Shown here piece after piece: positions 45,886 to 56,439 of a stretch of DNA of 64,000 nucleotides. A program made the translations under genes and the position numbers. The DNA comes from Burkholderiales bacterium. Lineage in GTDB: Bacteria > Pseudomonadota > Gammaproteobacteria > Burkholderiales > Burkholderiaceae_F. The notes under the pieces are model-generated. The model had not been told where the DNA came from. It was given only the letters and a program-made list of their open reading frames with translations, and searched no databases. Within the stretch, counting starts at the first letter, position 1, and the number at the start of each line of letters is the position of its first letter. Location: assembly GCA_016716275.1 (NCBI GenBank), contig JADJWR010000003.1:930001-994000 (forward strand), written 5' to 3'.

Positions 45886-46914
45886 TCAGGCGCCGGCGGC
45901 CCAGGCGGCGACCTCGTCGCGCGCGGCGAGGTAGATCGGGTTGCGCAGCAACTGATCGATCGAAGCCGGCGGGCCGCGCGGCACGAGGCGTGCAAGCCGC
46001 GCCTCGAACGACGGTGTCCGGCGCCAGCGGATACCGGCCAGCAGTTGGTCGACCGCCGCCGGCGAGCCGGAGGCGATGATGAAGTCGCAGCCGGCGTCGA
46101 GCGCCGCCTGGCCGCGTTCGACGATGCCGCCTGCCACGCTCGCCCCCTCCATCGACAGGTCGTCGCTGAACACCGCGCCGGCGAACCCGAGCCGCCGTCG
46201 CAGCAGGCCCTTGATCCAGCGCGCGGAGAACCCGGCCGGCTTGTCGTCGACCTGCGGGTAGATGACATGCGCCGGCATCACCGCCGCCAGGCCGACGCCG
46301 AGCCAGTGATAAGGCGCGGCGTCCTCGTCCAGGATCTCGGCACGCCGCCGCTCGTCGACCGGCACGGCGACGTGCGAATCGGCGGTCGGCCAGCCGTGGC
46401 CGGGAAAATGCTTGCCGCAGTTGGCCATGCCGGCGATGGCCATGCCGTGCGCCAGCTGCGCGGCGAGCATGGTCACCACGCGCGGATCGCGGTGCAGCGC
46501 GCGGTCGCCGATCACGCCGCTCGTTCCCCAGTCGAGGTCGAGCACCGGCGCGAAGGTGAGATCGACCCCGTGCGCGCGCAGCTCGGCCGCCATCACGTAG
46601 CCTGCGGCGGTCGCCACGCGGCTTGCCTTCAGCACGTCCTGCTCCCACAGCGCACCGAGCCTCCCCATGGCCGGGATGCGGGTGAACGGCGGCTGGCGGA
46701 AGCGCTGCACGCGGCCGCCCTCGTGATCGACGGCGATCAGGAGCGGCGGCGAGCGCAGCGCGTGGATCTCGGCCGTCAGCTCGCGCAGCTGTTCGGCCGA
46801 CTCGTAGTTGCGGGCGAACAGGATCGCCATTCCCACCTTCGGGTGGACGAGCCGCTCGCGGTCGGCGTTGGTCAGCCGCGCTCCCTCGACATCGATGACC
46901 ACCGGACCGAGCAT
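45886..46914 (-). CDS. nagZ: Beta-N-acetylhexosaminidase NagZ
   Basis: NagZ is a cytoplasmic GH3 enzyme that removes GlcNAc from anhydromuropeptides in cell-wall recycling and can generate the AmpC-inducing muropeptides. The 342-residue product shows the single-domain GH3 layout. KHFPGHGWPTADSH carries the catalytic His/Asp loop, IAVDHEGGRVQRF is near the N-terminus, and the nucleophile aspartate is in FSDDLSMEGA. It lies 3 bp after acpS, at the end of the lep operon, a known betaproteobacterial order. Confidence 0.95.
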   Translation of the reverse strand: MLGPVVIDVEGARLTNADRERLVHPKVGMAILFARNYESAEQLRELTAEIHALRSPPLLIAVDHEGGRVQRFRQPPFTRIPAMGRLGALWEQDVLKASRVATAAGYVMAAELRAHGVDLTFAPVLDLDWGTSGVIGDRALHRDPRVVTMLAAQLAHGMAIAGMANCGKHFPGHGWPTADSHVAVPVDERRRAEILDEDAAPYHWLGVGLAAVMPAHVIYPQVDDKPAGFSARWIKGLLRRRLGFAGAVFSDDLSMEGASVAGGIVERGQAALDAGCDFIIASGSPAAVDQLLAGIRWRRTPSFEARLARLVPRGPPASIDQLLRNPIYLAARDEVAAWAAGA

Positions 46915-46917
46915 TGG

Positions 46918-47334
46918 CTATCCTCCCTCGCGCAGATCCTGATCGATGATTTCGGCGACGACGAAAGCCATCGCCATCGCCTGCTCGTCGGTCACCGACA
47001 CCGACAGGCGCAACCGCCTCGACCGCAGATACTCGGCCAGCGCATCGTGCGCCACCACCTGCGGCCGACCAGACGGCGCGTTGACGATCTCCACCGCCCG
47101 CCAGGTCATCGGCGAGCGGAGCCCGAGTCCGATCGCCTTCGACACCGCCTCCTTGGCGGCGAAGCGGGTGGCGAGAAAGGCGACGCCACGGCGCGCCGAG
47201 CGTGCCCGCCGCGCCTCGTAGCGCGCCCGCTCCTGTGGCCCGAGGATGCGCTCGACGAAGCGGTCGCCGAACCGCTCGAGCGCGGCGGCGATGCGCGCGA
47301 TCTCCACCAGGTCGGTGCCGATGCCGTAGATCAC
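46918..47334 (-). CDS. acpS: Holo-[acyl-carrier-protein] synthase AcpS
   Basis: AcpS transfers 4'-phosphopantetheine from CoA to the serine of acyl carrier protein. The 138-residue product has the two family motifs: GIGTDLVEIARI at the N-terminus with the Mg-binding aspartate, and RFAAKEAVSKAIG in the middle with the catalytic Lys/Glu. The start is GTG at 47334, overlapping the pdxJ stop (GTGA). Its target acpP lies about 12 kb away at 59422-59664. Confidence 0.95.
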   Translation of the reverse strand: MIYGIGTDLVEIARIAAALERFGDRFVERILGPQERARYEARRARSARRGVAFLATRFAAKEAVSKAIGLGLRSPMTWRAVEIVNAPSGRPQVVAHDALAEYLRSRRLRLSVSVTDEQAMAMAFVVAEIIDQDLREGG

Positions 47335-48089
47335 GCGGTCTCGCGCGTCGCGGCCCCGGCGCTGCGGATTGCCGCCAGGAACATGCGCACGGTGGCCGCC
47401 ATGCCGAACTCGAGCGCGTCGGCGGTCAGCGCGTGGCCGATCGACACCTCGAGCACGCCGGGCACCGCGCACAGGAACGGCGGCAGGTTGTCGCGGTTCA
47501 GATCGTGGCCGGCGTTCACGCCGAGACCGACGGCCTGCGCCGCCTCCGCAGCGGCGCGGTAACGGGCGAGCAGCCGCGCCTGATCGGCGGTGCCGAAGGC
47601 CAGCGCATAGGGCTCCGTGTACAGCTCGACGCGATCGGCGCCGAGCTCGCGCGCCAGCTTCATCGACTGCGGATCCGCATCCATGAACAGGCTGACCCGT
47701 GCCCCTTGCGCGTGGGCCTCGTCGATCAGCGGCCGCAGCATGCCGCCGTCACGCGCGAGGTCCCATCCGTGGTCCGAGGTGAAGGCGCCGGTCTCGTCAG
47801 GCACGAAGGTGCACTGCTGCGGGCGCACCTGCCGCACGTAATCCATCAGCTGGTGCAGCGGGTTGCCTTCGATGTTGAACTCGGCGGCCGGCCATCTCGC
47901 GAGCAGCGTCGCCAGCTCGCTGACATCGTCGCCGCGCACGTGGCGGCCGTCCGGCCGCGGGTGCACGGTGATGCCGTCGGCGCCCGCCTCGAGGGCGATG
48001 GTGGCGAACTTCGCCACGCTGGGGATGCCCAGCTTGCGCGTGTTGCGCACCAGCGCGATCTTGTTCAGGTTGACCGACAGCGCAGTCAC
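47331..48089 (-). CDS. pdxJ: Pyridoxine 5'-phosphate synthase PdxJ
   Basis: PdxJ condenses 1-deoxyxylulose-5-phosphate with 3-amino-2-oxopropyl phosphate to give pyridoxine 5'-phosphate. The 252-residue TIM-barrel product has SVNLNKIALVRNTR near the start, ADGITVHPRPDGRHV, VTFVPDE-type TFVPDETGAFTSDHGWD, and the phosphate-binding LEVSIGHALTADAL. GTG at 48089 is the best start: it lies 5 bp after the recO stop and begins the conserved sequence. The pairing with recO and acpS is conserved in proteobacteria. Confidence 0.95.
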   Translation of the reverse strand: MTALSVNLNKIALVRNTRKLGIPSVAKFATIALEAGADGITVHPRPDGRHVRGDDVSELATLLARWPAAEFNIEGNPLHQLMDYVRQVRPQQCTFVPDETGAFTSDHGWDLARDGGMLRPLIDEAHAQGARVSLFMDADPQSMKLARELGADRVELYTEPYALAFGTADQARLLARYRAAAEAAQAVGLGVNAGHDLNRDNLPPFLCAVPGVLEVSIGHALTADALEFGMAATVRMFLAAIRSAGAATRETA

Positions 48090-48094
48090 GGCGC

Positions 48095-48859
48095 TCAGAG
48101 CTCCTTGAGGTCGCGCAGGATGCGACGCGTGTTCAGGGGCCGACCGTCGAGATGGTAGCGAATGATCAGGCGCAGCATCGAACGGGCCTCGCTGGCCACC
48201 GCCGCCGGGGCGAAGTCGCCGGCAGCCATCGCCAGCGCCGTCGTCCCGGAAACGCTGACCGACTCGCTGTCGCGCCCGGCGGCCAGCACCAGCCCGCGCT
48301 GCGGATCGACGCGGTAGCGCGCCTGCGCCGCCACCGCGCGGCCGTCGGCGCAGACATCGAGCGCCGGCAGGTAGCCGATCTCGCGCAGCAGATCGAACTC
48401 GAACCGCCGCAGAGCAAACTCGAGCGACGCTTCGTCGCCAGCCAGCAGGCGCAGCGTCCGCGCATAGGAAACGAACAGCGCCGGATGGGCGTCGGCGCGC
48501 GCCAGCAGCCGCACGATCAGCTCGTTGACGTAGAAGCCGGCCAGCAGGGCGTCGCCACGCAACGGCACGAGGCCGCCGGTCCACTCGGCGCGGATCAGCG
48601 TCTTCACCTCGCCACGGCCGCTCCAGCCGATCGCCAGCGCGGAAAACGGCGTCAGCAGTCCGCGCAGCTGCGAGGTACCGCGCTTGGCGCCGCGGGCAAC
48701 CAGCGCCACCCGTCCGTGGTCGCGCGTCAGCGCCTCGACGATCAGGCTGGTCTCGCGCCACGGGTAGGTGTGCAGCACGAACGCCGGCTGCAGGTCGACC
48801 CGCGTGTCCGCGCCGCGCCGGCGCGCCGCAGCGGCCGGCGCGCGCACCGCCTCATTCAT
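48095..48859 (-). CDS. recO: DNA repair protein RecO
   Basis: RecO helps load RecA on SSB-coated DNA in the RecFOR pathway. The 254-residue product has the N-terminal OB-fold (AFVLHTYPWRETSLIVEALTRDHGRVALVARGAKR) followed by the helical RecO_C region (FYVNELIVRLLARADAHPALF, RRFEFDLLREIGYLPALDVCADG). It lacks an obvious four-cysteine zinc finger, as in E. coli. The ATG overlaps the end of era by 8 bp. Confidence 0.93.
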   Translation of the reverse strand: MNEAVRAPAAAARRRGADTRVDLQPAFVLHTYPWRETSLIVEALTRDHGRVALVARGAKRGTSQLRGLLTPFSALAIGWSGRGEVKTLIRAEWTGGLVPLRGDALLAGFYVNELIVRLLARADAHPALFVSYARTLRLLAGDEASLEFALRRFEFDLLREIGYLPALDVCADGRAVAAQARYRVDPQRGLVLAAGRDSESVSVSGTTALAMAAGDFAPAAVASEARSMLRLIIRYHLDGRPLNTRRILRDLKEL

Positions 48860-49775
48860 AGCCGAGGCTCGAAAGCAGCCGTGCGTCGTCGTTCCAGCCG
48901 CGCCGCACGCGCACGTGCGTCTGCAGGTGCACCGGCTTGCCCAGCAGCCGCTCGATGTCCAGCCGGGCCAGGCGGCCGATCTCGCGCAGCTTGGCGCCGC
49001 CGGCGCCGATCACGATTGCCTTGTGCGCATCGCGCTCGACCAGCAGCGTGGCGACGATCTCCGCCCGCCGCTCGTCCTCTTGCCAGCGTTCGATCGTCAC
49101 CGCGATCCCGTACGGCAGCTCGTCGCCGAGCAGCCGAAAGGCCTTTTCGCGGATCGACTCGGCGGCGAGAAAGCGCACGCTGCGATCGGTGAACTGGTCC
49201 GCCTCGAACAGCGGCTCGCCGGCCGGCAGCCGGCGCTCGATCTCGTCGAGCAGCTCGTCGAGCTGGTGACGCTTCTCGGCACTGACCGGCACCACCGCGG
49301 CGAACGGGTAGCGCGCGGCCACCGCCGCGATGCGCGGCAGCAGCTGGTCGCGATCGGCCAGCTGGTCGGTCTTGTTGATGGCCAGGATCACGCCGGGTCG
49401 CTGCGCCGGCAGCAGGTCGAGCACCGCCTGGTCCTCGCCGCTGAAGCCGCGCGCGTCGATCACCAGCACGACCACGTCGGCGTCGGCCAGCGCCGCCCCG
49501 ACAGCCTCGTTCATCCTGCGGTTGAGCACCGAGCGGTGCCGGCGCTGGTAGCCCGGGGTGTCGACGAAGATGCACTGGGTCGTCGCCGGCGGTGTGCCGC
49601 GGGTGAGCACGCCCAGGACACGGACCCGCGTCGTCTGCGACTTGCGCGAGGTGATCGACACGTGCTCACCCACCAGTGCGTTGAGCAGCGTCGACTTGCC
49701 GACGTTCGGCCGGCCGATGATCGCCACCCGGCCGGTGCGCGCACCGGTCGCACCGTGGTCAGCCGCCGGCTCCAT
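48852..49775 (-). CDS. era: GTPase Era
   Basis: Era is an essential GTPase that binds the 3' end of 16S rRNA and helps assemble the small ribosomal subunit. The 307-residue product has G1 GRPNVGKS (residues 21-28), G3 DTPGYQ, G4 NKTDQL, and a C-terminal KH domain with ERDAHKAIVIGAGGAKLREIG. The N-terminus is a few residues longer than in E. coli. The ATG at 49775 lies 2 bp after the rnc stop. rnc-era coupling is conserved. Confidence 0.96.
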   Translation of the reverse strand: MEPAADHGATGARTGRVAIIGRPNVGKSTLLNALVGEHVSITSRKSQTTRVRVLGVLTRGTPPATTQCIFVDTPGYQRRHRSVLNRRMNEAVGAALADADVVVLVIDARGFSGEDQAVLDLLPAQRPGVILAINKTDQLADRDQLLPRIAAVAARYPFAAVVPVSAEKRHQLDELLDEIERRLPAGEPLFEADQFTDRSVRFLAAESIREKAFRLLGDELPYGIAVTIERWQEDERRAEIVATLLVERDAHKAIVIGAGGAKLREIGRLARLDIERLLGKPVHLQTHVRVRRGWNDDARLLSSLGYE

Positions 49776-49777
49776 TT

Positions 49778-50650
49778 TCAGCGCGGCTGCGGGGTCGGCG
49801 CGTCGGCCGCTTCGGCAGCCACGGCAGGGCCGGCCTCGACGGCGGCGGCTGCGTCCGCTGCAGCGGCCGGCTCGGCCGCCTGCCCGTCGCCGGCCTGCAC
49901 CGGCCCGGCCACCGCAGCCGCCTCCGCGGCGGCCGCCACCGCGCGACGGCGTGAACGGCGGGCGGCCTGTGCGGTTTCCAACGCGAGCTTGGCCGCCGCC
50001 TGTTCGGCGGCGCGGCGACTGCGACCGCTGCCGCGCACGCTGATGTCGAGCTTCGGCACCGAGCACTCGACCTCGAACTCCTGGTTGTGCGCGGCGCCGC
50101 GCGTCTCGACCACCGAGTACTGCGGCAGCGGCAATCGCTTGCCCTGCAGGAACTCCTGCAGCAGCGTCTTGCTGTCCTTGCCGAGCGTCTTCGGGTCGAC
50201 CGACTTGAGCACCGGCTCGAACAGCCGGGTGATGACCTCGCGCGCCGCCTCGAAGCCCCGGTCGACGAACACCGCGCCGACGGTCGCCTCGAGCGTGTCG
50301 GCAAGGATCGATGGCCGGCGGAAGCCGCCGCTCTTGCGCTCGCCTTCGCCGAGCCGCATGAACTGGGACAGTTCGAGCCGCTCGGCGATCTCGGCCAGCG
50401 ACTGCTGCTTGACCAGGTTGGCACGCAGGCGCGACAGGTCGCCCTCGTCCAGTCGCGCGAACTTGTGGAACAGCAGCTGCGCGATCGTGCAGTTCAGCAC
50501 CGCGTCACCGAGGAACTCGAGGCGTTCGTTATGCACCGCGCCGTGGCTGCGGTGGGTCACCGCCTGCGCCAGCAGCTCGCCGTTGGCAAACTGGTAGCCG
50601 AGCCGCTGCTCGAGTGCGCTCAGTTCGATCACGCGCGGCCCTTGGAGCAC
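49778..50650 (-). CDS. rnc: Ribonuclease III with Ala-rich C-terminal extension
   Basis: RNase III cleaves double-stranded RNA in rRNA and mRNA processing. The catalytic domain has the signature NERLEFLGDAVL (residues 41-52) and the distal DTLEATVGAVFVDRG. A dsRNA-binding domain (LLQEFLQGKRLPLPQYSVVE to AEQAAAKLALE) ends near residue 227. After that come about 60 residues of Ala, Pro and Val, with Arg at the start, that E. coli RNase III lacks. The start appears to be GTG at 50650, right after the previous gene's TAG; a second GTG seven codons in is possible. Confidence 0.94.
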   Translation of the reverse strand: MLQGPRVIELSALEQRLGYQFANGELLAQAVTHRSHGAVHNERLEFLGDAVLNCTIAQLLFHKFARLDEGDLSRLRANLVKQQSLAEIAERLELSQFMRLGEGERKSGGFRRPSILADTLEATVGAVFVDRGFEAAREVITRLFEPVLKSVDPKTLGKDSKTLLQEFLQGKRLPLPQYSVVETRGAAHNQEFEVECSVPKLDISVRGSGRSRRAAEQAAAKLALETAQAARRSRRRAVAAAAEAAAVAGPVQAGDGQAAEPAAAADAAAAVEAGPAVAAEAADAPTPQPR

Positions 50651-51034
50651 CTACGGGCCGGCCTTCGGCCGGCCGCTGGTGGTGCCCGAGAAATCGATCA
50701 CCAGCCGCACGTTGTCGGCGATCGGGATCTGGTAAGCGTAGGCGTACGAGATGACGATCTTGTCCGACTCCTTGGTGATGTCCAGGTCCTTGCCGGCGAT
50801 CGACTTGATGTCGTCGATCTGCGCGTAGCGGTCGAACGCCTTGCGCAGCTCCGGCACCGTGCTTGCATCGAGGCGGATCTGCTTCACCGCCTTCTCGATC
50901 GCCAGGTACTCGGTGATCGCCGGCACCAGCTTGGCGCCGATGATCAGCAGCGCCACGATGATCAGTCCGATGAAGATCAGCGAAATGATGCCCAGGCCTG
51001 CCTGGCGATTCCTGCTGCCGAATTTCCCGTGCAT
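50651..51034 (-). CDS. DUF4845 single-pass membrane protein
   Basis: The 127-residue product has a short basic N-terminus (MHGKFGSRNRQAG) followed by one strong hydrophobic helix (about residues 14-36). A soluble domain of mixed helix and strand then follows, so it probably faces the periplasm. It matches DUF4845, a family found between lepB and rnc in betaproteobacteria. No function is established that I know of. The start at 51034 has GGAGGAG upstream; the frame ends exactly where rnc begins. Confidence 0.88.
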   Translation of the reverse strand: MHGKFGSRNRQAGLGIISLIFIGLIIVALLIIGAKLVPAITEYLAIEKAVKQIRLDASTVPELRKAFDRYAQIDDIKSIAGKDLDITKESDKIVISYAYAYQIPIADNVRLVIDFSGTTSGRPKAGP

Positions 51035-51071
51035 TGCTCCTCCCCGCGGCCGAGGCCGGCCTCGCCAAGAC

Positions 51072-51962
51072 TCAGTGAAACCGCCCGATGCGCCCGATGT
51101 TGCCAAAGTTCATCCAGATGAAAAACGCCCGTCCGACGATGTTCTCGTCGGGCACGAAGCCCCAGAACCGGCTGTCCTCGCTATTGTCGCGGTTATCCCC
51201 CATCACGAAATAGTGGCCCGGCGGCACGGTGCAGGCCACCCCCGAGGCCGTGTACCGGCAGGCCTGCGGATGGGTGTGCACGAAGGCGCGCATCGGCGGC
51301 ACGCCGGGACCCTCGCTGAGGATGATGCGGTGCTCCACGTCACCGAGTTTCTCGGCAAACTGCGCGTAGTACTGCACCCGGTCTTCCTCGAAGTAGCGCG
51401 GCAGCGGCTGCGCGTCGACCGGCTGGCCGTTGATCAGCAGGCGCCGGTCGGCGTACTCGACCCGGTCGCCGGGCAGGCCGACGACCCGCTTGATGTAGTC
51501 CTGCGTCGGATTGTGCGGAAAGCGGAAGACCATCACGTCGCCGCGCTGCGGCGAACCCAGGTCGACGATCTTCCTGTGAATCACCGGCAGGCGGATTCCG
51601 TACTCGTACTTATTCACCAGGATCAGGTCGCCGATCTGCAGCGTCGGGATCATCGACCCGGACGGGATGCGAAACGGCTCGAACAGGAACGAGCGCAGCA
51701 CGAAGACGATCAGGATGACCGGGAAGAAGCTCGCGGTGTACTCCAGGTACCACGGCCGCTGCGTCAGCCGGCCCGCCAGCGCCGCCCGTTCGGCAGCCAG
51801 TGCCTGGGGGTCGACGCCCGGCCTGCCGGCATTGCGGGCGTCGAATTCGGCCAGTGCCGCATCGGCCGCCGCTGCGCGCGCCTTCTTCAGCCAGAGCACG
51901 TCGAGCAGCCACATGACGAAGCTCGCGACCAGCAGGACGAACAGGATCAGGGCGAAGTTCAT
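51072..51962 (-). CDS. lepB: Signal peptidase I LepB
   Basis: LepB removes signal peptides from exported proteins at the periplasmic face of the inner membrane. The 296-residue product has two N-terminal membrane helices (about residues 3-25 and 78-93). The catalytic Ser103 lies in RIPSGSMIPTL and Lys158 in DYIKRVVGLPGD. The closing HYFVMGDNRDNSEDSRFWG motif is present. It lies 7 bp after lepA. Product length and motifs are normal. Confidence 0.96.
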   Translation of the reverse strand: MNFALILFVLLVASFVMWLLDVLWLKKARAAAADAALAEFDARNAGRPGVDPQALAAERAALAGRLTQRPWYLEYTASFFPVILIVFVLRSFLFEPFRIPSGSMIPTLQIGDLILVNKYEYGIRLPVIHRKIVDLGSPQRGDVMVFRFPHNPTQDYIKRVVGLPGDRVEYADRRLLINGQPVDAQPLPRYFEEDRVQYYAQFAEKLGDVEHRIILSEGPGVPPMRAFVHTHPQACRYTASGVACTVPPGHYFVMGDNRDNSEDSRFWGFVPDENIVGRAFFIWMNFGNIGRIGRFH

Positions 51963-51969
51963 CGGCGGC

Positions 51970-53775
<1,806 letters not shown>

Positions 53776-53863
53776 CGATGTCGTGAACAGGCCGCCTCGG
53801 CCCTCCCGGTGGAACCCGAAGCGCCAGGCGGAAACGGCCTCCGGCCGCGACGGGCAAAGCAAA

Positions 53864-53889
53864 GGGGGTGCGCCGCCGGCGTCACCCCC
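53864..53889 (-). terminator. Rho-independent terminator between mucD and lepA
   Basis: Stem GGGGGTG (53864-53870) with CACCCCC (53883-53889), extended inward by CGCC/GGCG with one bulge and a 3-nt loop. On the minus strand it is followed by TTTGCTTTG. It lies about 50 bp after the mucD stop and 89 bp before the lepA start, so it should end the rpoE-rseA-rseB-mucD transcript. Confidence 0.75.
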
Positions 53890-53940
53890 TCTTACTGGCC
53901 GCGACGCGCATTTTAGCGTGGCCGCGGTATGCCGCCCTGC

Positions 53941-55399
53941 CTAACGGTCAGCCGGGCGGACGATCACGTACTGGGTCGCATCACCGCGCCGTACCAGCAG
54001 CGCCACGTTCTTCTTACGGTCCAGCTTGCCCACCTGGTCGTTGAACTGCTTGGCGTTCACCACGTCGACGTTGTTCAGCGCGAGGATCAGGTCGCCCGCC
54101 CGCAACCCGGCCGAGGCAGCCGGGCCGTCGACCGCATCGACCTGGACGGCCGACCGGATGCCCAGCTCCTTCAGCTTTTCGGCCGGCAGATCGGAGACCG
54201 TCAGTCCGAGCGCGTTTGCCGCCGCCGCGCTGCGCGGCGGCGTGTCGCCGCGGCGCGCGGCCGCCTGCTGCTCCTGCGCCATCTCGCCGACCGTCACCTG
54301 CAGGTCGCGCGGGCTGCCCTTGCGCCAGACGTTCATCGCCACGCGTGCCCCCGGCTTGGTGCCGCCGACGATGCGCGGCAGGTCCGACTGGCTCTCGATC
54401 GGACGACCGTCGAAACGCAGCACGACGTCGCCCGCCTCGACCCCGGCCTTGGCCGCCGGCCCGTCGGGATCGACGCTGGTGACCAGCGCGCCCTGCGGCT
54501 TGGCCAGGCCGATCGCCTCGGCCACCTCGCGCGACACTGCGCCGATCGTCACGCCGATGCGGCCGCGGATCACGCGGCCGGAGGCGCGCAGCTGCTCCTG
54601 GACGCGGATTGCCTCGTCGATCGGGATGGCGAACGAGATGCCGGCGAAAGCGCCCGAGGTGGTGAAGATCTGCGAGTTGATGCCGACCACTTCGCCGCGC
54701 ATGTTGATCAGCGGGCCGCCCGAGTTGCCGGGGTTGACCGGCGACGTCGGTCTGGATGAAGGGCAGGAACTCGCCGGTCTCGCGCGCCTTGGCGCTGACG
54801 ATGCCCGCCGTCACCGTGCTCTCGAGGCCGAACGGCGAACCGATCGCGATCACCCATTCACCGACCCGCAGCTTGTTCGGGTCGCCGATCCTGACCGCCG
54901 GCAGCCCGCTTGCCTCGATCTTCAGCAACGCCACGTCGGTGCGCTGGTCGGAACCGATCAGCTTGGCGCTGAACTCGCGCTTGTCGGCCATCGTCACCGT
55001 GATCTGCTCGGAGCCTTCGACCACGTGGTGATTGGTCATGATGTAGCCGTCGGCCGAGACGACGAATCCGGAGCCCAGGCCGCGCGGCACCTGCCGATCG
55101 CCGCGCGGCCCCGGGCGCTGCTGCGGTCCCGGACCGGGTTGCGGCTGCGGAAAGAAGCGACGGAAGAACTCGTAGAACGGATCGTTCTCGTCCAGCCCGG
55201 GGATCTGCGGCGCCCCGCCACGACCGTGGATGGCGCCCAGCCGCGCGGTGGTCCGGATGTTGACGACGGCCGGCCCGGCCCGCTCGACGAGGTCGGCGAA
55301 GTCCGGCAATTGCGGCGCTGGCGACTGCGCCGCCGCCGCGCCGACGCCGAGGGCAAGGAAAAGGGGCAACAGGGCTCTGAGTATCACTTTGCTCATCAT
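53941..55399 (-). pseudogene. mucD: DegP/MucD-family periplasmic serine protease, frameshifted
   Basis: MucD/DegP proteases degrade misfolded periplasmic proteins and belong to the sigma-E regulon. From ATG 55399 the frame encodes a signal peptide (MMSKVILRALLPLFLALG), the histidine in TNHHVVEG and the aspartate in RTDVALLKIEA. The frame then breaks: at 54738-54739 one extra base (CC where one C is expected) turns the expected VNPGNSGGPLIN into an unrelated sequence. The serine motif and both PDZ domains continue in the next frame (53941-54702 begins MRGEVVGINSQIF). Total length is 3n+1, so removing one base restores 485 residues. Either a real loss of function or a sequencing or assembly error; the otherwise intact sequence on both sides favours an error or a very recent event. 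Confidence 0.88.
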
Positions 55400-55434
55400 T
55401 CGACTTTCGTGAAAACGAACTCTCGACTGGGAAA

Positions 55435-56439
55435 TCAGCGGCCGATCCGTTCGGACGCATCGGCCACTGCCCGCGCGGTACCGACGGGAATCTCGCCGAC
55501 GACGGTCACCATCGAATCGCCGACCCGCCGGGCGTAGGCATTGATCGGCCCGCGCGGCGCAAGCGCCTCGCTGGCATCCGAGGCCGACGCCGGCTCGATG
55601 AACACCGACAGCGACGCCAGGCCATCCGAGTAGACCGCCTGCAGGGCGGATCCGGAGGCCATCGGCCGGCGGACCGCGTAGAGCGGCTTGAAGCCGGCCG
55701 GCGGCACCAGCCGCCAGCCCTGCTCCTTCAGGTCGACCGGCCGATGGGCGGCCTCGTCGACCTTCCAGCCGTCGATCGGCCACGACGGCTTGAGAAGCTC
55801 GCGATCGACGGTGCCGATGTGGATCTCGGCAAAGGCCATCTGCTCGAGCACTTCGTCGCGGCCGTCGATGGTCTGTGAACGGAGCAGCAGGCCGGAGTTC
55901 CTGTCCACCCACAACCGGTAGCCGTAGCGGTCTGTCTGCCGCGGCCGTATCTCGAGCACCTGGCAGTCGAAGCCGCCGACCCGCTCCCGCCCGACCACCT
56001 TGACCTGGTAGTGCTGCAGCAGCTCCGCGGTCGAGGTCGCCGCCAGTCCCGGGAAGGATTCGGCGCGCGTCCGGCGCTCGATCACCACCCGCTTGGCCTC
56101 GGGGATCAGGCACTTCACCTCGTCGGCGCGACGGATGAACTCGCGCGGATGGCCGTCCATGGGCTGCAGCCTCTCGTGCGACACCTTGCCGTCGAACACG
56201 TGCACGATCCTCGACATGCGGACTTCGGCGCCCTGCTGGTAGACCATGGTGCCGCTGTAATCGAGCCTGCGTGCCGCCTGCTGAATCACCTGCAGCCACT
56301 GCTCCGGACTGCGGGCGTCGGCGCCGGCCGCGGTCGACGCGCCGCTTGCCTGCTCCTGACCCTGTGCCAGCGAGGCGAAGGCCAACGCCCAGACGGCCGA
56401 AGCCAGCCAGCGCCAGCGCGCCAGGGCCGCTCGCCGCAT
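55435..56439 (-). CDS. rseB: Sigma-E regulatory protein RseB (MucB)
   Basis: RseB is a periplasmic lipid- and LPS-sensing protein that shields the anti-sigma factor RseA from proteolysis. The 334-residue product starts with a signal peptide (basic MRRAALARWRW, hydrophobic core, cleavage near AQG at about residue 27). A LolA/LppX-like N-terminal domain (YSGTMVYQQGAEVRMSRIVHVFDG) and a smaller C-terminal domain follow. The start is the ATG at 56439, sharing one base with the rseA stop (TGATG), with AGGAGG upstream. It follows rseA and precedes mucD in the usual order. Confidence 0.93.
   Translation of the reverse strand: MRRAALARWRWLASAVWALAFASLAQGQEQASGASTAAGADARSPEQWLQVIQQAARRLDYSGTMVYQQGAEVRMSRIVHVFDGKVSHERLQPMDGHPREFIRRADEVKCLIPEAKRVVIERRTRAESFPGLAATSTAELLQHYQVKVVGRERVGGFDCQVLEIRPRQTDRYGYRLWVDRNSGLLLRSQTIDGRDEVLEQMAFAEIHIGTVDRELLKPSWPIDGWKVDEAAHRPVDLKEQGWRLVPPAGFKPLYAVRRPMASGSALQAVYSDGLASLSVFIEPASASDASEALAPRGPINAYARRVGDSMVTVVGEIPVGTARAVADASERIGR

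Noticed and set aside
53776..53862. An N-terminally extended LepA starting at 53862
   Set aside because: The extension includes terminator sequence and lacks similarity to any LepA. The start at 53775 gives the conserved N-terminus and normal length.
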